From NCBI GenBank assembly GCA_034096865.1, contig JAWQFJ010020223.1, forward strand, positions 89,501-153,500: DNA of 64,000 nt. The letters are read 5' to 3'. Positions 1 through 13,700 of this stretch are shown here, piece after piece. Position numbers and translations under genes: made by a program. The notes under the pieces were generated by a model. It was given only the letters and a program-made list of their open reading frames with translations, made no database searches and was not told the DNA's origin. This stretch comes from Theodoxus fluviatilis (lineage: Eukaryota > Mollusca > Gastropoda > Cycloneritida > Neritidae). Position 1 is the first letter of the stretch; every line of letters begins with the position of its first letter.

Positions 1-22
1 GTGTGTATGTGTTTGTGTGTGT

Positions 23-54
<32 letters not shown>

Positions 55-135
55 CTGTGACACAGAGAGAGAGAGAGAGATTGATTGATTGATTGATTGA
101 TTCATTGATTGATTGATTGATTGATTAATTGATTC
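1..135. repeat. (GT)n, (AG)n and (TTGA)n simple repeats
   Basis: The window opens with GT-rich sequence (1-58), a short AG run (about 65-80) and a TTGA tetranucleotide run (about 81-135). Read on the minus strand the last part is a (TCAA)n run directly after the LINE fragment that follows, so it is probably that element's 3' tail. Confidence 0.85.
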
Positions 136-1541
136 TTTATTTATCAAGGATGGAATTTTAGGCATTTGTGCCTATCTTACAAACTGTCCTTGCTCGTAAA
201 GAATGAATAGACAATCCTAGAAAAATGGGGGGAAAAGAGAGAAAACAGAAAAAGATAACAATAAGTATCAACTAGTATATCAATGTGCAACAGTAGGCAG
301 TGATATATGGACAATATAATAACAATGACATGAACAAGGTTTTAGTTGATGCCTTCGACAATTGTTTGTTCAATGAGTCTTGAGGTACAGGCGACATTGT
401 AGGTAATTATCGGAAGAGATAATAACGTATGGAAGTTTTAAAGCATTTCAAAGGAAGTATTGTTCCTGAGGTGTAATGGGAGTGAGTTCCATATCAAAAC
501 ACCTGAATATGCAAGACTGCCTTTGTAAATGTCTACTTTGGGTTGTGAAAGAATGAAGGTGTCACGAGATGTTAAGCGGCTCGTTTGGGGATGATGGAAT
601 AGATCATTAAGATACCTCATTGCTCTTGAATGAGCAATTTTGTGCATGAGAATGCATTTATTTTGGGCGAGGTGTTTATGGAACGGCAGCAGCCCAAGAT
701 TTCTGAGTTTTTCGTCTGCAGACAATATTGAGTCGGAAATGATAAGCTTGGCAGCTTGTCTGTACAGTGACTTAATCTTGTTTAAGTGCACGGCCATGGA
801 GCCATCCCAAACAACAGATGCAAAATTAATATGGGAATGTATGTGTGCGTGAAAAAATATCTTGCATGCATTGGTGTTTACAAGATGCCTTAGTTTGGAG
901 AGTAGGAAAATGTTTTTAGCAATAGTTTTGCATAAAGAATGAATATGGTGTTCCCAAGTTAAATGTTCATCAACAATTATGCCAAGCACTGTGTTCAGAG
1001 ACTTGCTCAATAACTTCGCTTCCCAGCATGAGGTTGATGGTTAAGGGCTGTCGTTGATGTTTTTGTCTTGTAGTTACTTAGGATCATGCTTTTGGTTTTT
1101 GAGAGATTTATAACCATTCTATTTGATGAACACCATTTTTGTATGTCTTGAAGGGTACCTTGCAGGGTGGATTGGATGGAATTTATGCTTCTGTCGCTTA
1201 CAATGATGATGGTGTCATCTGCGAACATAGTGCATCTGGCATACAGGAACGCTTGATATACTCAATGGTAGATCATTGATATACAAGCTGAAGAGCAATT
1301 AAAGGACCTAAAATTGACCCTTGCGGTACCCCTGACCTTACAACACGTCTTGAGGAAAACGATCCATTGACATAGACGCAAAGGCTTTTACTTGCCAAGT
1401 ATGAACGGAAATATGCTAGGGACGTTGAGGTTTTTTAGGTAGAGGGAGAGTTTACAGAGGAGGATTTCGTGGTCAACAAGATCAAATGCTTTTTTCAAGT
1501 CCAAGAAAAGAGTAGCAGACAATTTGGAATTATGTATCGCT
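136..1541 (-). mobile_element. Non-LTR retrotransposon (LINE) fragment, decayed reverse transcriptase
   Basis: On the minus strand, pieces of one reverse transcriptase lie in order but in different frames. An N-terminal piece near 1400-1530 reads LFLDLKKAFDLVDHEIL (motif A region). Then comes RSGVPQGSILGPL near 1330-1290, then MFADDT at about 1228 (catalytic ADD box), then a C-terminal part at 1010-438 with LGIIVDEHLTWEHHI and FASVVWDG. The order matches jockey/CR1-like LINEs. Frameshifts and stops break the frame several times, so the copy is dead. The 5' side is cut off at the GA microsatellite at 1548. The 3' side ends in a TCAA tail. Confidence 0.85.
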
Positions 1542-1545
1542 GACA

Positions 1546-1880
<335 letters not shown>

Positions 1881-2290
1881 CCTTCACTGTGACACCAGAG
1901 GTCATGGCCACTGCCCTTCACTGTGGCACCAGAGGTCATGGCCACTGCCCTTCACAGTGGCACCAGAGGTCACTGCCCTTCGCTGTGGCACCAGAGGTCA
2001 TGGCCACTGCCCTTCGCTGTGGCACCAGAGGTCATGGCCACTGCCCTTCGCTGTGGCACCAGAGGTCATGGCCACTGCCCTTCACAGTGGCACCAGAGGT
2101 CATGGCCACTGCCCTTCACAGTGGCACCAGAGGTCATGGCCACTGCCCTTCACTGTGGCACCAGAGGTCATGGCCACTGCCCTTCACTGTGGCACCAGAG
2201 GTCATGTTCACTGCCCTTCACTGTGGCACCAGAGGTCATGTTCACTGCCCTTCACTGTGGCACCAGAGGTCATGTTCACTGCCATTCTGT
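1881..2290. repeat. 34-bp minisatellite
   Basis: About 12 head-to-tail units of 34 bp, each containing CACCAGAGGTCATGGCCACT and CCCTTCACTGTGG. One unit is shortened (near 1965-1975), and the last three carry GTTCACT in place of GGCCACT. The repeat is open in several frames, which is a property of the repeat and no sign of coding. Confidence 0.93.
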
Positions 2291-2473
2291 GAACCCGAGT
2301 CGAACAGTACTAGTTCATGTGACTTTTCTTCTTACTTTATATGCATTTTGGTCAGTGGCGTTACATCGTGCATGGAACGAAGGATAGCTAGGTGCGCAAC
2401 AAGCTAAATTCAGTAGACTACTTGATTCGGCCATGTGTGATGTGAATACTAGAAATCATTGTTGGTTGACAGG

Positions 2474-4540
2474 TGTGAACACCACTGTCACCATTACAAC
2501 CACCACCACCACCATTACTACCACCACAACTTTTACCACCATCGCCATTACTACCACCACCATCACTACGACCACCACCACCATTACAACCACCACCACC
2601 ATTACTACCACCGTCACCACCGTTACTACCAACACCACCACCATTACAACCACCACCACCATTACTACCACCACCACTTTTACCACCATCGCCATTACTA
2701 CCACCACCACTTTTACCACCATCGCCATTACTACCACCACCATCATTACAACCATCACCACTCCTCAAAAAGAAGACTATTGATTGTCCCACAAACAAGG
2801 TTACGGAGCTTCGGTGACCGCTCCTTCAGCGTTGTTGGACCGAGACTCTGGAACCAACTTCCTGAGGGTCTGAGGGATAGTCCATCCTTGGCCGCATTTA
2901 AAACTGGCCTCAAAACTTTTTTTATTTCGTCTTGTCGCGCCATGAGCATGTTTATCGTGATAATGGCGCAGTAAAAATGAAAATACATACATACATACCT
3001 ACATACACTATTTCCACCATCGCCATCACCACCATTACAACCACCATTAGGCCTACAACCACGACCACTTTTACCACCATCGCCATTACTACCACCACCA
3101 CCATTACAACCACCACCACCATTACAACCACCACCACCATTACAACCACCACCACCATTACAACCACCACCACCATTACAACCACCACCACCATTACTAC
3201 CACCACCACCATTACAACCACCACCACCATTACAACCACCACCACCATTACAACCACCACCACCATTACAACCACCACCACCATTACTACCACCACCACC
3301 ATTACAACCACCACCACCAGTACAACCACCACCACCAGTACAACCACCACAACCACCCTCATTACTACCACCACCACCACCATCATTACAACCAAAACCA
3401 CTGTTACCACTACCATCATTACCACCATGACAATACGACCATTACCACCACCACCTTTATAACATCACAATCATTACCACCACCATTACCTCCACCACAC
3501 CATTACCACCACCACCACCATTACCATCACCACCATTATTTCCACCACCATCACCATTACCACCACCATCTTTACATCACAACCATTACAACCACCACCA
3601 CCAATACTTCCACCACGATTACCACCACCATCTCCACTATCACCATTACCACCACCGCCATTATCCCCCCACCGTCATTACTACCATCAGTACACACCAC
3701 CATTACCACCACCACCATTACCACCACCATCACCACTATCACCACCACCATCAACACCATTATCATCACTACTACTATCATCATAACCACCACCACCACC
3801 ATTATCACCACCATTACATTCACCACCATTACTTCCACCACCATTATCACCACCATCACCACTATCACCACCACCATCACCATTACCATCACTACCACTA
3901 CCACCATCATCATAACCACCACCACCACCATTACCATCACCACCATTACCACCACCATCACCACTATCACCATTACCATCACCACCAATACCCCCATCAC
4001 TATAACCACCACCACCACCACCACCATTGTCACCACCATTACCATCACCACTATAACGACCACCATCATTACCATCACTACCATTACCACGACCATCACG
4101 ACCATCACCACCACCCCATCGCCATTACCACGACCATCACCACCATTACCATCACTGCTTTTACAACCACTATCATAACCATCACCACCATTACCATGAC
4201 CACCACCACCATGACCACCGCACAATTTCACCAAGCACCGCCATTGCAATTACTATCTTTACCACCATTACCATTACCACCACCGCCTTTACCACCACTA
4301 CAACCACCACCACTATAACCCCACCACCTTTACAACCACTACAATTATTATCATCACCACAATTACCATCCCATCACCATTACAACCACCATCACCACCC
4401 CACAGCCTTTTGAACCACTGCCATTACCACTACCACCACCATTACCTTAAACCACCATTACCACCACCATATATCACCACACCACCATCACCAATATCAA
4501 CACCATTACCATCACCACCGCCACAACCGGTAGCATCACC
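2474..4540. repeat. Long CAC/ATT-type trinucleotide-derived repeat tract
   Basis: Roughly 2 kb of CCACCATTAC-like sequence. The most regular block (about 3090-3345) is a 15-bp unit, ATTACAACCACCACC, repeated about 17 times. The rest is a looser mix of CCA, CAT and ATT triplets. It is interrupted at about 2785-3005 by a LINE 3' fragment and ends at the 3' end of a second, minus-strand LINE fragment. Confidence 0.93.
2785..3005 (+). mobile_element. LINE 3' end fragment
   Basis: The plus strand encodes RSFSVVGPRLWNQLPEGLRD followed by SPSLAAFKTGLKTFF. This is the conserved C-terminal tail of many jockey/RTE-like LINE reverse transcriptases. It is followed by a stop and a CATA-type tetranucleotide tail (about 2985-3005). 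Only the last 55 or so codons remain. Confidence 0.8.
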
Positions 4541-4549
4541 ACCATAAGA

Positions 4550-5280
4550 GCTACAGAGGGGAGAGAGAGTTTCATCTGATTCGAAGAAGCCTGAATGTTG
4601 TTCGTCCGTCGAGTCGACGAGGACCACTCTAGTCATCCGGGGGGTTGCTGGGACTGGTTCTGTCTGTGTGTGCGCAGATGGCTAACGAGGCCGATCCTGG
4701 CACGGAAGGTTCGGGAACAGAAGGGACATGGGACAAGTGGGACGTCTCCAGGGGGGTTGACAGCATGGGCCTTGCGGGCTTGCCTCTTCTTTTCTGCGGC
4801 AGTGATCCTGTTTGCCTCGCATGTCTTGGCACCTTTGTGGATGGAAGAGCGCCAGGTGGATCGGTCCATTGCAGCCCGTTCCCACGTGTCTGGATTGATG
4901 GCAAAAGCTTTCAGTGAAGCTTTCAGGGTGTCTTTGAAGCGCTTCTTTTGCCCACCGTGGGACCGCTGGCCATGCTGGAGCTCGCCATAGAAGAGTCTCT
5001 TTGGCAGTCTCTCGTCTGGCATCCGGACTACGTGTCCTGCCCAGCGAAGCTGTGACTGCATCAGGAGGGTGAAGATGCTGGGGAGACCTGCTTTGGTCAG
5101 TACCACTGTGTCTGGAATTTTGTCCTGCCATTTTATGCCGAGGATCTTCCTGAGGCTTGTTGTGTGAAAGTGGTTCAGTTTTCTAGCATGGCGTTGATAG
5201 ACAGTCCACGTTTCACATGCATATAGCAGTGTGAAGAAGCCTATAGCTCGTACGTAGAACAGTGAAGTGAGAGTTTATCT
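4550..5280 (-). mobile_element. LINE 3' fragment: RT tail with C-terminal C2H2 finger
   Basis: An open minus-strand frame from about 5280 to the stop at 4633 reads ETWTVYQRHARKLNHFH, LRKILGIKWQDKIPDT and QLRWAGHVVRMPDERLPKRL. These are the classic endpiece of an RTE/BovB- or CR1-like LINE polyprotein. The frame ends with CPFCSRTFRARIGLVSHLRT, a C2H2 zinc finger, then a short tail. It is about 215 codons with no stop, so fairly young, but truncated at the 5' end. Its 3' end runs straight into the GGT/GAT repeat tract. Confidence 0.85.
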
Positions 5281-5544
5281 GATTCGAAAAACCCTCGCAC
5301 GTGGTGCAAACTGCAGAATGTGAGTACCTAGCCTACGCTGAGTAGGAAATGATTGCACAAACTCTTCCATAGCAGGTACTGCCACATCGAGGGTCATTTC
5401 TCTCTGACGTCGTGCCTGCGGTTCGCGTCAGCAATGCAGAAATGACGTCATTTTCGCGTCAACCGTAAATTCTTCTGAATTCTACCAGTTGATTCGGCAG
5501 GCTTCAAGGTGTGTCACGACTGAATCTCACAATCACCTGCATCC
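5281..5544. promoter_or_regulatory. 5' flank of the coiled-coil gene
   Basis: Unique sequence between the LINE fragment and the first ATG of the gene at 5545. It is GC-richer than its surroundings, with CpG-containing stretches (about 5410-5470). I see no clear TATA box, so the promoter assignment rests only on position. Confidence 0.35.
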
Positions 5545-5914
5545 ATGGAACTTCCGCTGTTCAAGGACTACCACATCGAGTTCGTGCCGCTTAGCGTCGA
5601 GCAGCACAGAAATCGGTCGACTTTCAAGCGCTTAGGAAAACAGGAGGCGCCGGCCTGCCAGTACGTGCGTCTACGGTACATGGCGCGCTCTTCATCTCTT
5701 CCTGACCTGGGAAGCGTAGTGAGAGAGGGGGCAGGAGTGGGATTGAAGGAGGGGGAGGGTGGAAGGGGAACGTCCAGGAAGGAAGAGGGGATGAAGGTAT
5801 GTGTGACATCGGAAGACGACCCTATGGAGAACCGCCAAAGTCAAACCGCCTCGACGGACCCCGAATTGGACTCGAGTGGGCTGTCCAACGACTCCAAGGA
5901 CAACCCGGGGAGCT
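5545..5914 (+). CDS. Coiled-coil gene exon 1
   Basis: Starts [20 protein letters not shown] and stays open to the donor AGCT|GTAAGT, ending in phase 1. The middle (codons about 60-85) is Gly/Glu-rich. The ATG has G at +4 but a weak -3 base. An upstream non-coding exon is possible. Confidence 0.65.
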
Positions 5915-7510
5915 GTAAGTCTCTGTTTCTCACTCGAAGCCTGCCGTCACCCGTCCTTTATAGTTTCTGTGATGTTGTTGTTGTTGTTCTGTGATAGATC
6001 TACCTATAATCAATATATTACACAGACTGCCTTTAGTTTGCATGTGACACTTACACTTCACATAGATTGCATGTTTTGATACGGATGAGACGTCTCCATG
6101 CATTTTCGGACTTGGCGCCACTAAAGACATGACTTGTCCACAAAATGCGAAGGTTTGAATCCTAATGCATTCTTATCATACAAACAATTGGAGAACTCTA
6201 TGCCATTACAATGAGGATGTCCAGACATTGCGCACTAAACTAACCCTGAGGTACTTCGGTGCTTCGAGCTGTTACGTGCAGTCGGTGACCCGCGCTTTAA
6301 ATGATGGTAGTGAAGGTAAGTGGTGCTCCTGCTTTTACGGCCCATCGCCATTTGTAGGCTATATAATGGCATTGATTCAGAAAATAGCGCTAGTTAGAGC
6401 AAGTCAAGTTTCAATTTCCCGACTTATTCACCAATTGCGAATTGTATAGGGAGACGCGGTGGGTCTATTCTTACCCTCAACCCATTGCAGTTCCCGCACA
6501 GCTTGCCAGTCATGCAGATGTTGTTTACTTGCTAGCTTGTGTGGCCCGTTAGCTTGGCCGTCATTCCACACCCCTGTCCTCGGACGAGTCTAGTGACACG
6601 TTTATGGAAGCTTTTCCCTTAGTTGGACCCAGAAGTTCTGGTTGGATCTTCTAATGCCGATCCATTGTTGTTACTTCTCATCTAGCTCATGCACTACAGC
6701 TCCTTTCGAGAAAGAGAATTTGGAGGAAATTCATGCAGTTTATGACTGCAGTGGCAAATGAACATGTACAAATGAACGAATGAATGAATGAATGAACAAA
6801 CGAACGAATGAATAAACATGTCCAGATACCTCTTTGGCTGCTAGGGGACGCCCCCTGGCTAACCCGGCCACTGGAGCAGACCCCGAAAGTCTAGCATTGT
6901 AGCAGCCAGGGGTTCCAGTTAATGAAGGGGGCATTGAGCTGCTCTGGCTGTATTTTACACGTCTCGAGGCTGTCAGAGAAAGTTCGTGGGCCGTCGTGCC
7001 TCTGTTAAACTCTTTTGCGTTGCAAAGTCAGCACTGTCATGTCACCCTTGCACGAGTATCCGTCCTTGACCGACAGCTACCAGCGAGGGCAAGGCCACGG
7101 GCGGTGAGATAGAGGGGCGAGGGCAAGGCAGGGGGCGGGCCAGGGGGGGCAGGGGCAGACGGCGAGTCCGAGGGGGCAAAAACCGACGACGCAAGCAGTC
7201 CGAGGGGGGCAAGAAGGCTGACGGGCCCGGGGTTGCCTCCCCTGCCCCCAGTGCCCACAGAGACAACGACCTCTACCTTCCCTTTAACATCTACAAGTAA
7301 GTCCATCCTGGTACGCCCTTGGTCTCTGTATGGCTCTGTGCGTGTGTGTGTGTATGTGTGTGTGTGCACACATGTGTGTATGTGTGTGTGTGTGTGTGTG
7401 TGCGTGCATTTATGTGTCTACCTGTCTGTTTGAACCTATGTGTGTGTCTGTGCGTATGTGCGTCTGTATCCGTGTGTGCCTGTCTGTGTGTTTGTCACTC
7501 TCTCTCTCTA

Positions 7511-7581
<71 letters not shown>

Positions 7582-7604
7582 CTGTTATCTGTTGTTCTGT
7601 CCTG

Positions 7605-7683
<79 letters not shown>

Positions 7684-7688
7684 CACTA

Positions 7689-7740
<52 letters not shown>

Positions 7741-10700
7741 TCTCCCCCCATCCACCCAACCCACACCCACTTCTCATCCCCATTCCCATCCCCTTCAGTC
7801 TTCCAAGTCCTCATTTAAACTCTTGGCATCTCATCAATTTTCTAAAGACTAGCCTTCCTCCTTCCCCCCCCCCATCCCCCACCCCTACCCCACCACCAAT
7901 AAAACATCAAATCAGTAAGCCGAGTTTGTCCCCAGCATTCGATCCATCTTTTTATTCAGGCGGGTGACTGCGCATTTAGCTGGGTGGTCTAAGTGATGAC
8001 ATGCACATGTCATTCAAGTGATTTTGTTGCTTAAACTAAACTGTTCTGTGGTTTATAAGTAACTTTGGTCTGTTGAGCCAGTGACAGTAATTATGGTGTG
8101 GTGTGGTCAGAAAACTGACTGCCGATGATGGCAGGAGATTGCCTTGCAGTGTAAGACAATTGCTTCATGCTCTGAATGACTTGACTGCTGCTCCTTTCCA
8201 TCACTACAATCTGTAGGTGTGTCCTTTAACAAAACAAAGAAGTTAGCGTGACCGTTTCCATGTATTCTTTAACGAGTATATCATCTAACGATAATTCGCA
8301 CTTCCGCAGAGCAATCAAAATGTTTATTACCTCCCAGCATGAGTACATTGACCACGAGGGAACGAGTACCTACTAAGTCTTACTGATGAACTTGTCTTGC
8401 ATGAAGATCAGGATTTGGTGTAGCGGCTCAGTCTGTTGGCAACAGGATAGGGTGATTGGGTGCCATGGTTCTCCCTGCTCAGTCTGTTGGCAACAGGATA
8501 GGGTGATTGGGTGCCATGGTTCTTCCTGCTCAGTCTGTTGGCAACAGGATAGGGTGATTGGGTGCCATGGTTCTCCCTGCTCAGTCTGTTGGCAACAGGA
8601 TAGGGTGATTGGGTGCCAATTGGTTCTTCCTGCTCAGTCTGTTGGCAACAGGATAGGGTGATTGGGTGCCATGGTTCTTCCTGCTCAGTCTGTTGGCAAC
8701 AGGATAGGGTGATTAGGTGCCATGGTTCTTCCTGCTCAGTCTGTTGGCAACAGGATAGGGTGATTAGGTGCCATGGTTCTTCCTGCTCAGTCTGTTGGCA
8801 ACAGGATAGGGTGATTGGGTGCCATGGTTCTTCCTGCTCAGTCTGTTGGCAACAGGATAGGGTGATTAGGTGCCATGGTTCTTCCTGCTCAGTCTGTTGG
8901 CAACAGGATAGGGTGATTGGGTGCCATGGTTCTTCCTGCTCAGTCTGTTGGCAACAGGATAGGGTGATTGGGTGCCATGGTTCTTCCTGCTCAGTCTGTT
9001 GGCAACAGGATGGGGTGATTGGGTGCCATGGTTCTTCCTGCTCAGTCTGTTGGCAACAGGATAGGGTGATTGGGTGCCATGGTTCTTCCTGCTCAGTCTG
9101 TTGGCAACAGGATAGGGTGATTGGGTGCCATGGTTCTTCCTGCTCAGTCTGTTGGCAACAGGATAGGGTGATTAGGTGCCATGGTTCTTCCCTGCACAGG
9201 ATGGCTCCACTGTTATTTTCCATCACTTCGACCTACAACATATCTGTGTCCACTTTAAAAGGAAGTGTTAACCATTAAAACAACATGACTGATGTGGTAC
9301 AATGTGGTCCCACTCTGTAGTGCAGTGGGCACCCAGTTGCTATACAGTGTGCTGAAACACAGGAAACAGTGACAGTGTAGTTTGGATGTTTGGAAAGCTG
9401 GGTGTTGATGTGTATTGAGATGAGTGACTGTATTGATGGGTACTCGGGTAACTGTGCATAAACAATGTACATACAGAACTTTTACAATACTATAGTGTCT
9501 TCACACAATACGAAACACTGACAGTGTAGTGTGGGTGCTCAGACAACTGGGTGTTGATGTGTATTGAGGCAAGCTATTGTATTGGTGGGTACTCAGACAG
9601 GTAATGTAACTGTGTATAAAAATGCACATACAGTCATCATAGTGTGTTCAGGCACTATACGAATCAGTGATCTTGTGGTGTGGGTGTTCAGACAGCTGGC
9701 CCACGCCGAGGTGGAAGGGCTGGCCAAGAAGCTGCACGACTACTTCGAGATGCAGTCCAGCGTCTATGAGGAGAACCGCATGGATCTTCTGCAGCAGCTG
9801 TACCTCTGGAGGGGTGAGTCAACACAGCCATCCTCATTCTCCTTGGTGTGACCTTAGTTTCTATTCAGGTCAACCAGGTCTATACCATTACCACCATTGC
9901 AAATGTGATTTGTTGAAGATTAAAGTGGTAGTGGTGGTGGTGGGCAGCGGTGGTGGGCAGTGGTGGTGGTGGGCAGTGGTGGTGGTGGTGGTGGTAGTGG
10001 TGGTGGTGGGCAGTGGTGGTGGTGGTGGTGGGCAGTGGTGGTGGTGGTGGTGGGTAGTGGTGGTGGTGGTAGTGGTAGTGGTGGTGGTGGTAGTGGTGGT
10101 GGTGGGCAGCGGTGGTGGGCAGTGGTGGTGGTGGGCAGTGGTGGTGGTGGGCAGTGGTGGTGGTGGGCAGTGGTGGTGGTGGTGGTGGTAGTGGTGGTGG
10201 TGGGCAGTGGTGGTGGTGGTGGTGGGCAGTGATGGTGGTGGTGGTGGGTAGTGGTGGTGGTGGTAGTGGTGGGTGGTGGGCGGTGGTGGTGAGCAGTGGT
10301 AGTAGTGGTGGGTGGCAGTGGTGGTGATAGTGGTGGGCGTCCATGAATCCCAGAGGACCAAGGGTCTGTGCTCCAGCCAGTGCTGTTCCATTGACGCTGC
10401 CAGCTGTGACTTTGGAGTCTAACGCAGAAGCGGCAATCCAAGTTACAATGTCTGAAGACAGCTGTTGAATGTTCAGTTTACCATTGGGAGGTGGTCCCTT
10501 CTGCAGTAGCAGCTCAAGTCTCTATCTCCATCACGTGGCCTTGCCGTGGCAGTGACTCCACTGTCCACTTCTTGTTCCCAGAGGCAGCCGAGAAGAGCGA
10601 CAATCGGTTACAGACTGCCCAAGAAGAGATTGAGCGCCTGCGCCAGCTGAATGAAGTGTACAGAGTCAAGGTGAGCAACCCTGCTGAAGGCCGCACAACA

Positions 10701-13700
10701 GCCCCGAATCAAGCATGACCTGCAGTGACAGACAGGCTTGCCGTTAGGTTTTCTGTGGCTGTGACCAAGCTTCCCACATCACCTTTACAGTAACAGACCA
10801 CCACCGTAACACTTGAAATGACTGACAGGCTGTTGCTGTGACAACTGAGGGGACTGACAGGCTGTTGCTGTAAAATATAAGGTGACTGACAGGCTGTTGC
10901 TTGAACAAATGAGTGACAGGCTGTTGCTGTAACATATGAGTGACAGGCTGTTGCTGTAACATATGAGTGACAGGCTGTTGCTTGAACAAATGAGTGACAG
11001 GCTGTTGCTGTAACATATGAGTGACAGGCTGTTGCTGTAACATATGAGTGACAGGCTGTTGCTGTAACATATAAGTGACAGGCTGTTGCTGTAACATTTT
11101 AGGTGACTGACAGGCTGTTTCTGTAACAAATAAGTTGATTGACAGGCTGTTGCTGTAACATTTTAGGTGACTCACAGGCTGTTGCTGTAACAAATGAGTG
11201 ACAGGCTGTTGCTGTAACAAATGAGTGACAGACTGTTGCTGTAACATATGAGTGACAGGCTGTTGCTGTAACATATATGTGACAGGCTGTTGCTGTAACA
11301 TTTTAGGTGACTGACAGGCTGTTTCTGTAACAAATAAGTTGATTGACAGGCTGTTGCTGTAACATTTTAGGTGACTGACAGGCTGTTGCTGTAACAAATG
11401 AGTGACAGGCTGTTGCTGTAACAAATGAGGTGATTGACAGGCTGTTGCTGTAACAAATGAGGTGATTGACAGGCTGTTGCTGTAACACATGAGTGACAGG
11501 CTGTTGCTGTAACAAATGAGTGACAGGCTGTTGCTGTAACAACTGAGGTGATTGACAGGCTGTTGCTGTAACAAATGAGTGACAGGCTGTTGCTGTAACA
11601 ACTGAGGTGATTGACAGGCTGTTGCTGTAACAAATGAGGTGATTGACAAGCTGTTGCTGTAACAAATGAGTGACAGGCTGTTGCTGTAACAAATGAGGTG
11701 ACTGACAGGCTGTTGCTGTAACAAATAAGTGACAGGCTGTTGCTGTAACAAATGAGTGACAGGCTGTTGCTGTAAAAAATGAGGTGATTGACAGGCTGTT
11801 GCGGTAACAACTGAGGTGACTGACAGGCTGTTGCTGTAACAAATGAGGTGACTGACAGGCTGTTGCTGTAACAACTGAGGTGACTGACAGGCTGTTGCTG
11901 TAACAACTGAGGTGACTGACAGGCTGTTGCTGTAACAAATGAGTGACAGGCTGTTGCTGTAACAAATGAGTGACAGGCTGTTGCTGTAACAACTGAGGTG
12001 ACTGACAGGCTGTTGCTGTAACAACTGAGGTGACTGACAGGCTGTTGCTGTAACAAATGAGTGACAGGCTGTTGCTGTAACAAATGAGTGACAGGCTGTT
12101 GCTGTAACAACTGAGGTGACTGACAGGCTGTTGCTGTAACAAATGAGGTGATTGACAGGCTGTTGCTGTAGCATATGAGGTGATTGACAAGCTGTTGCTG
12201 TAACAAATGAGTGACAAGCTGTTGCTGTACCAACTGAGGTGATTGACAGGCTGTTGCTGTAACAAATGAGTGACAGGCTGTTGCTTTAACAAATGAGGTG
12301 ACTGACAGGCTGTTGCTGTAACAACTGAGGTGACTGACAGGCTGTTGCTGTAACAAATGAGTGACAGGCTGTTGCTTTAACAAATGAGGTGACTGACAGG
12401 CTGTTGCTGTAACAACTGAGGTGATTGACAGGCTGTTGCTTTAACAAATGAGGTGACTGACAGGCTGTTGCTGTAACAACTGAGGTGATTGACAGGTTGT
12501 TGCTGTAACAACTGAGGTGATTGACAGGCTGTTGCTTTAACAAATGAGGTGACTGACAGGCTGTTGCTGTAACAACTGAGGTGATTGACAGGCTGTTGCT
12601 TTAACAAATGAGGTGACTGACAGGCTGTTGCTGTAACAACTGAGGTGATTGACAGGCTGTTGCTGTAACAAATGAGGTGACTGACAGGCTGTTGCTGTAA
12701 CAAATGAGTGACAGGCTGTTGCTGTAACAACTGAGTGACAGGCTGTTGCTGTAGCATATGAGGTGATTGACAGGCTGTTGCTGTAACAAATGAGGTGACT
12801 GAGAGGCTGTTGCTGTAACAACTGAGGTGATTGACAGGCTGTTGCTGTAACAAATGAGGTGATTGACAGGCTGTTGCTGTAACAACTGAGGTGATTGACA
12901 AGCTGTTGCTGAAACAACTAAGGTGATTGACAGGCTGTTGCTGTAACATATGAGGTGATTGACAGGCTGTTGCTGTAACAAATGAGATGATTGACAGGCT
13001 GTTGCTGTAACAACTGAGGTGATTGACATGCTGTTGCTGTAACATATGAGGTGATTGACAGGCTGTTGCTGTAACAAATGAGGTGATTGACAGGCTGTTG
13101 CTGTAACAACTGAGGTGACTGACAGGCTGTTGCTGTAACAACTGAGATGATTGACAAGCTGTTGCTGTAACATATGAGGTGATTGACAGCTGTGCTTAAC
13201 AAATGAGTGACAAGCTGTTGCTGTAACAAATGAGTGACAAGCTGTTGCTGTAACAACTGAGGTGATTGACAGGCTGTTGCTGTAACAAATGAGTTGACTG
13301 ACAGGCTGTTGCTATAACAAATGAGATGATTGACAGGCTGTTGCTGTAACAAATGAGGCGATCGACAGGCTGTTGCTGTAACAAATGAGTGACAGGCTGT
13401 TGCTGTAACAAATGAGGTGACTGACAGGCTGTTGCTGTAACAAATGAGGTGATTGACAGGCTGTTGCTGTAACAAATGAGGTGATTGACAGGTTGTTGCT
13501 GTAACAACTGAGGTGACTGACAGGCTGTTGCTGTAACAAATGAGGTGATTGACAGGCTGTTGCTGTAACAACTGAGGTGATTGACAGGCTGTTGCTGTAA
13601 CAACTGAGGTGATTGACAGGCTGTTGCTGTAACAACTGAGGTGATTGACAGGCTGTTGCTGTAACAAATGAGGTGATTGACAGGCTGTTGCTGTAACAAA

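Noticed and set aside
2456..4249. Thr-, Val- and His-rich open frames in the CAC/ATT tract
   Set aside because: Low-complexity translation of a trinucleotide repeat, open on both strands.
7319..7852. Cys/Val and Tyr/Ile-rich frames
   Set aside because: TG, TA and CA dinucleotide repeats inside intron 3.
8408..9278. Open frames on both strands through the 51-bp array
   Set aside because: The unit length is divisible by three and the unit has no stop on either strand. The flanking exons 3 and 4 splice together without it.
9880..10441. Trp/Val/Gly and His/Pro/Thr-rich frames
   Set aside because: GGT microsatellite in intron 4.
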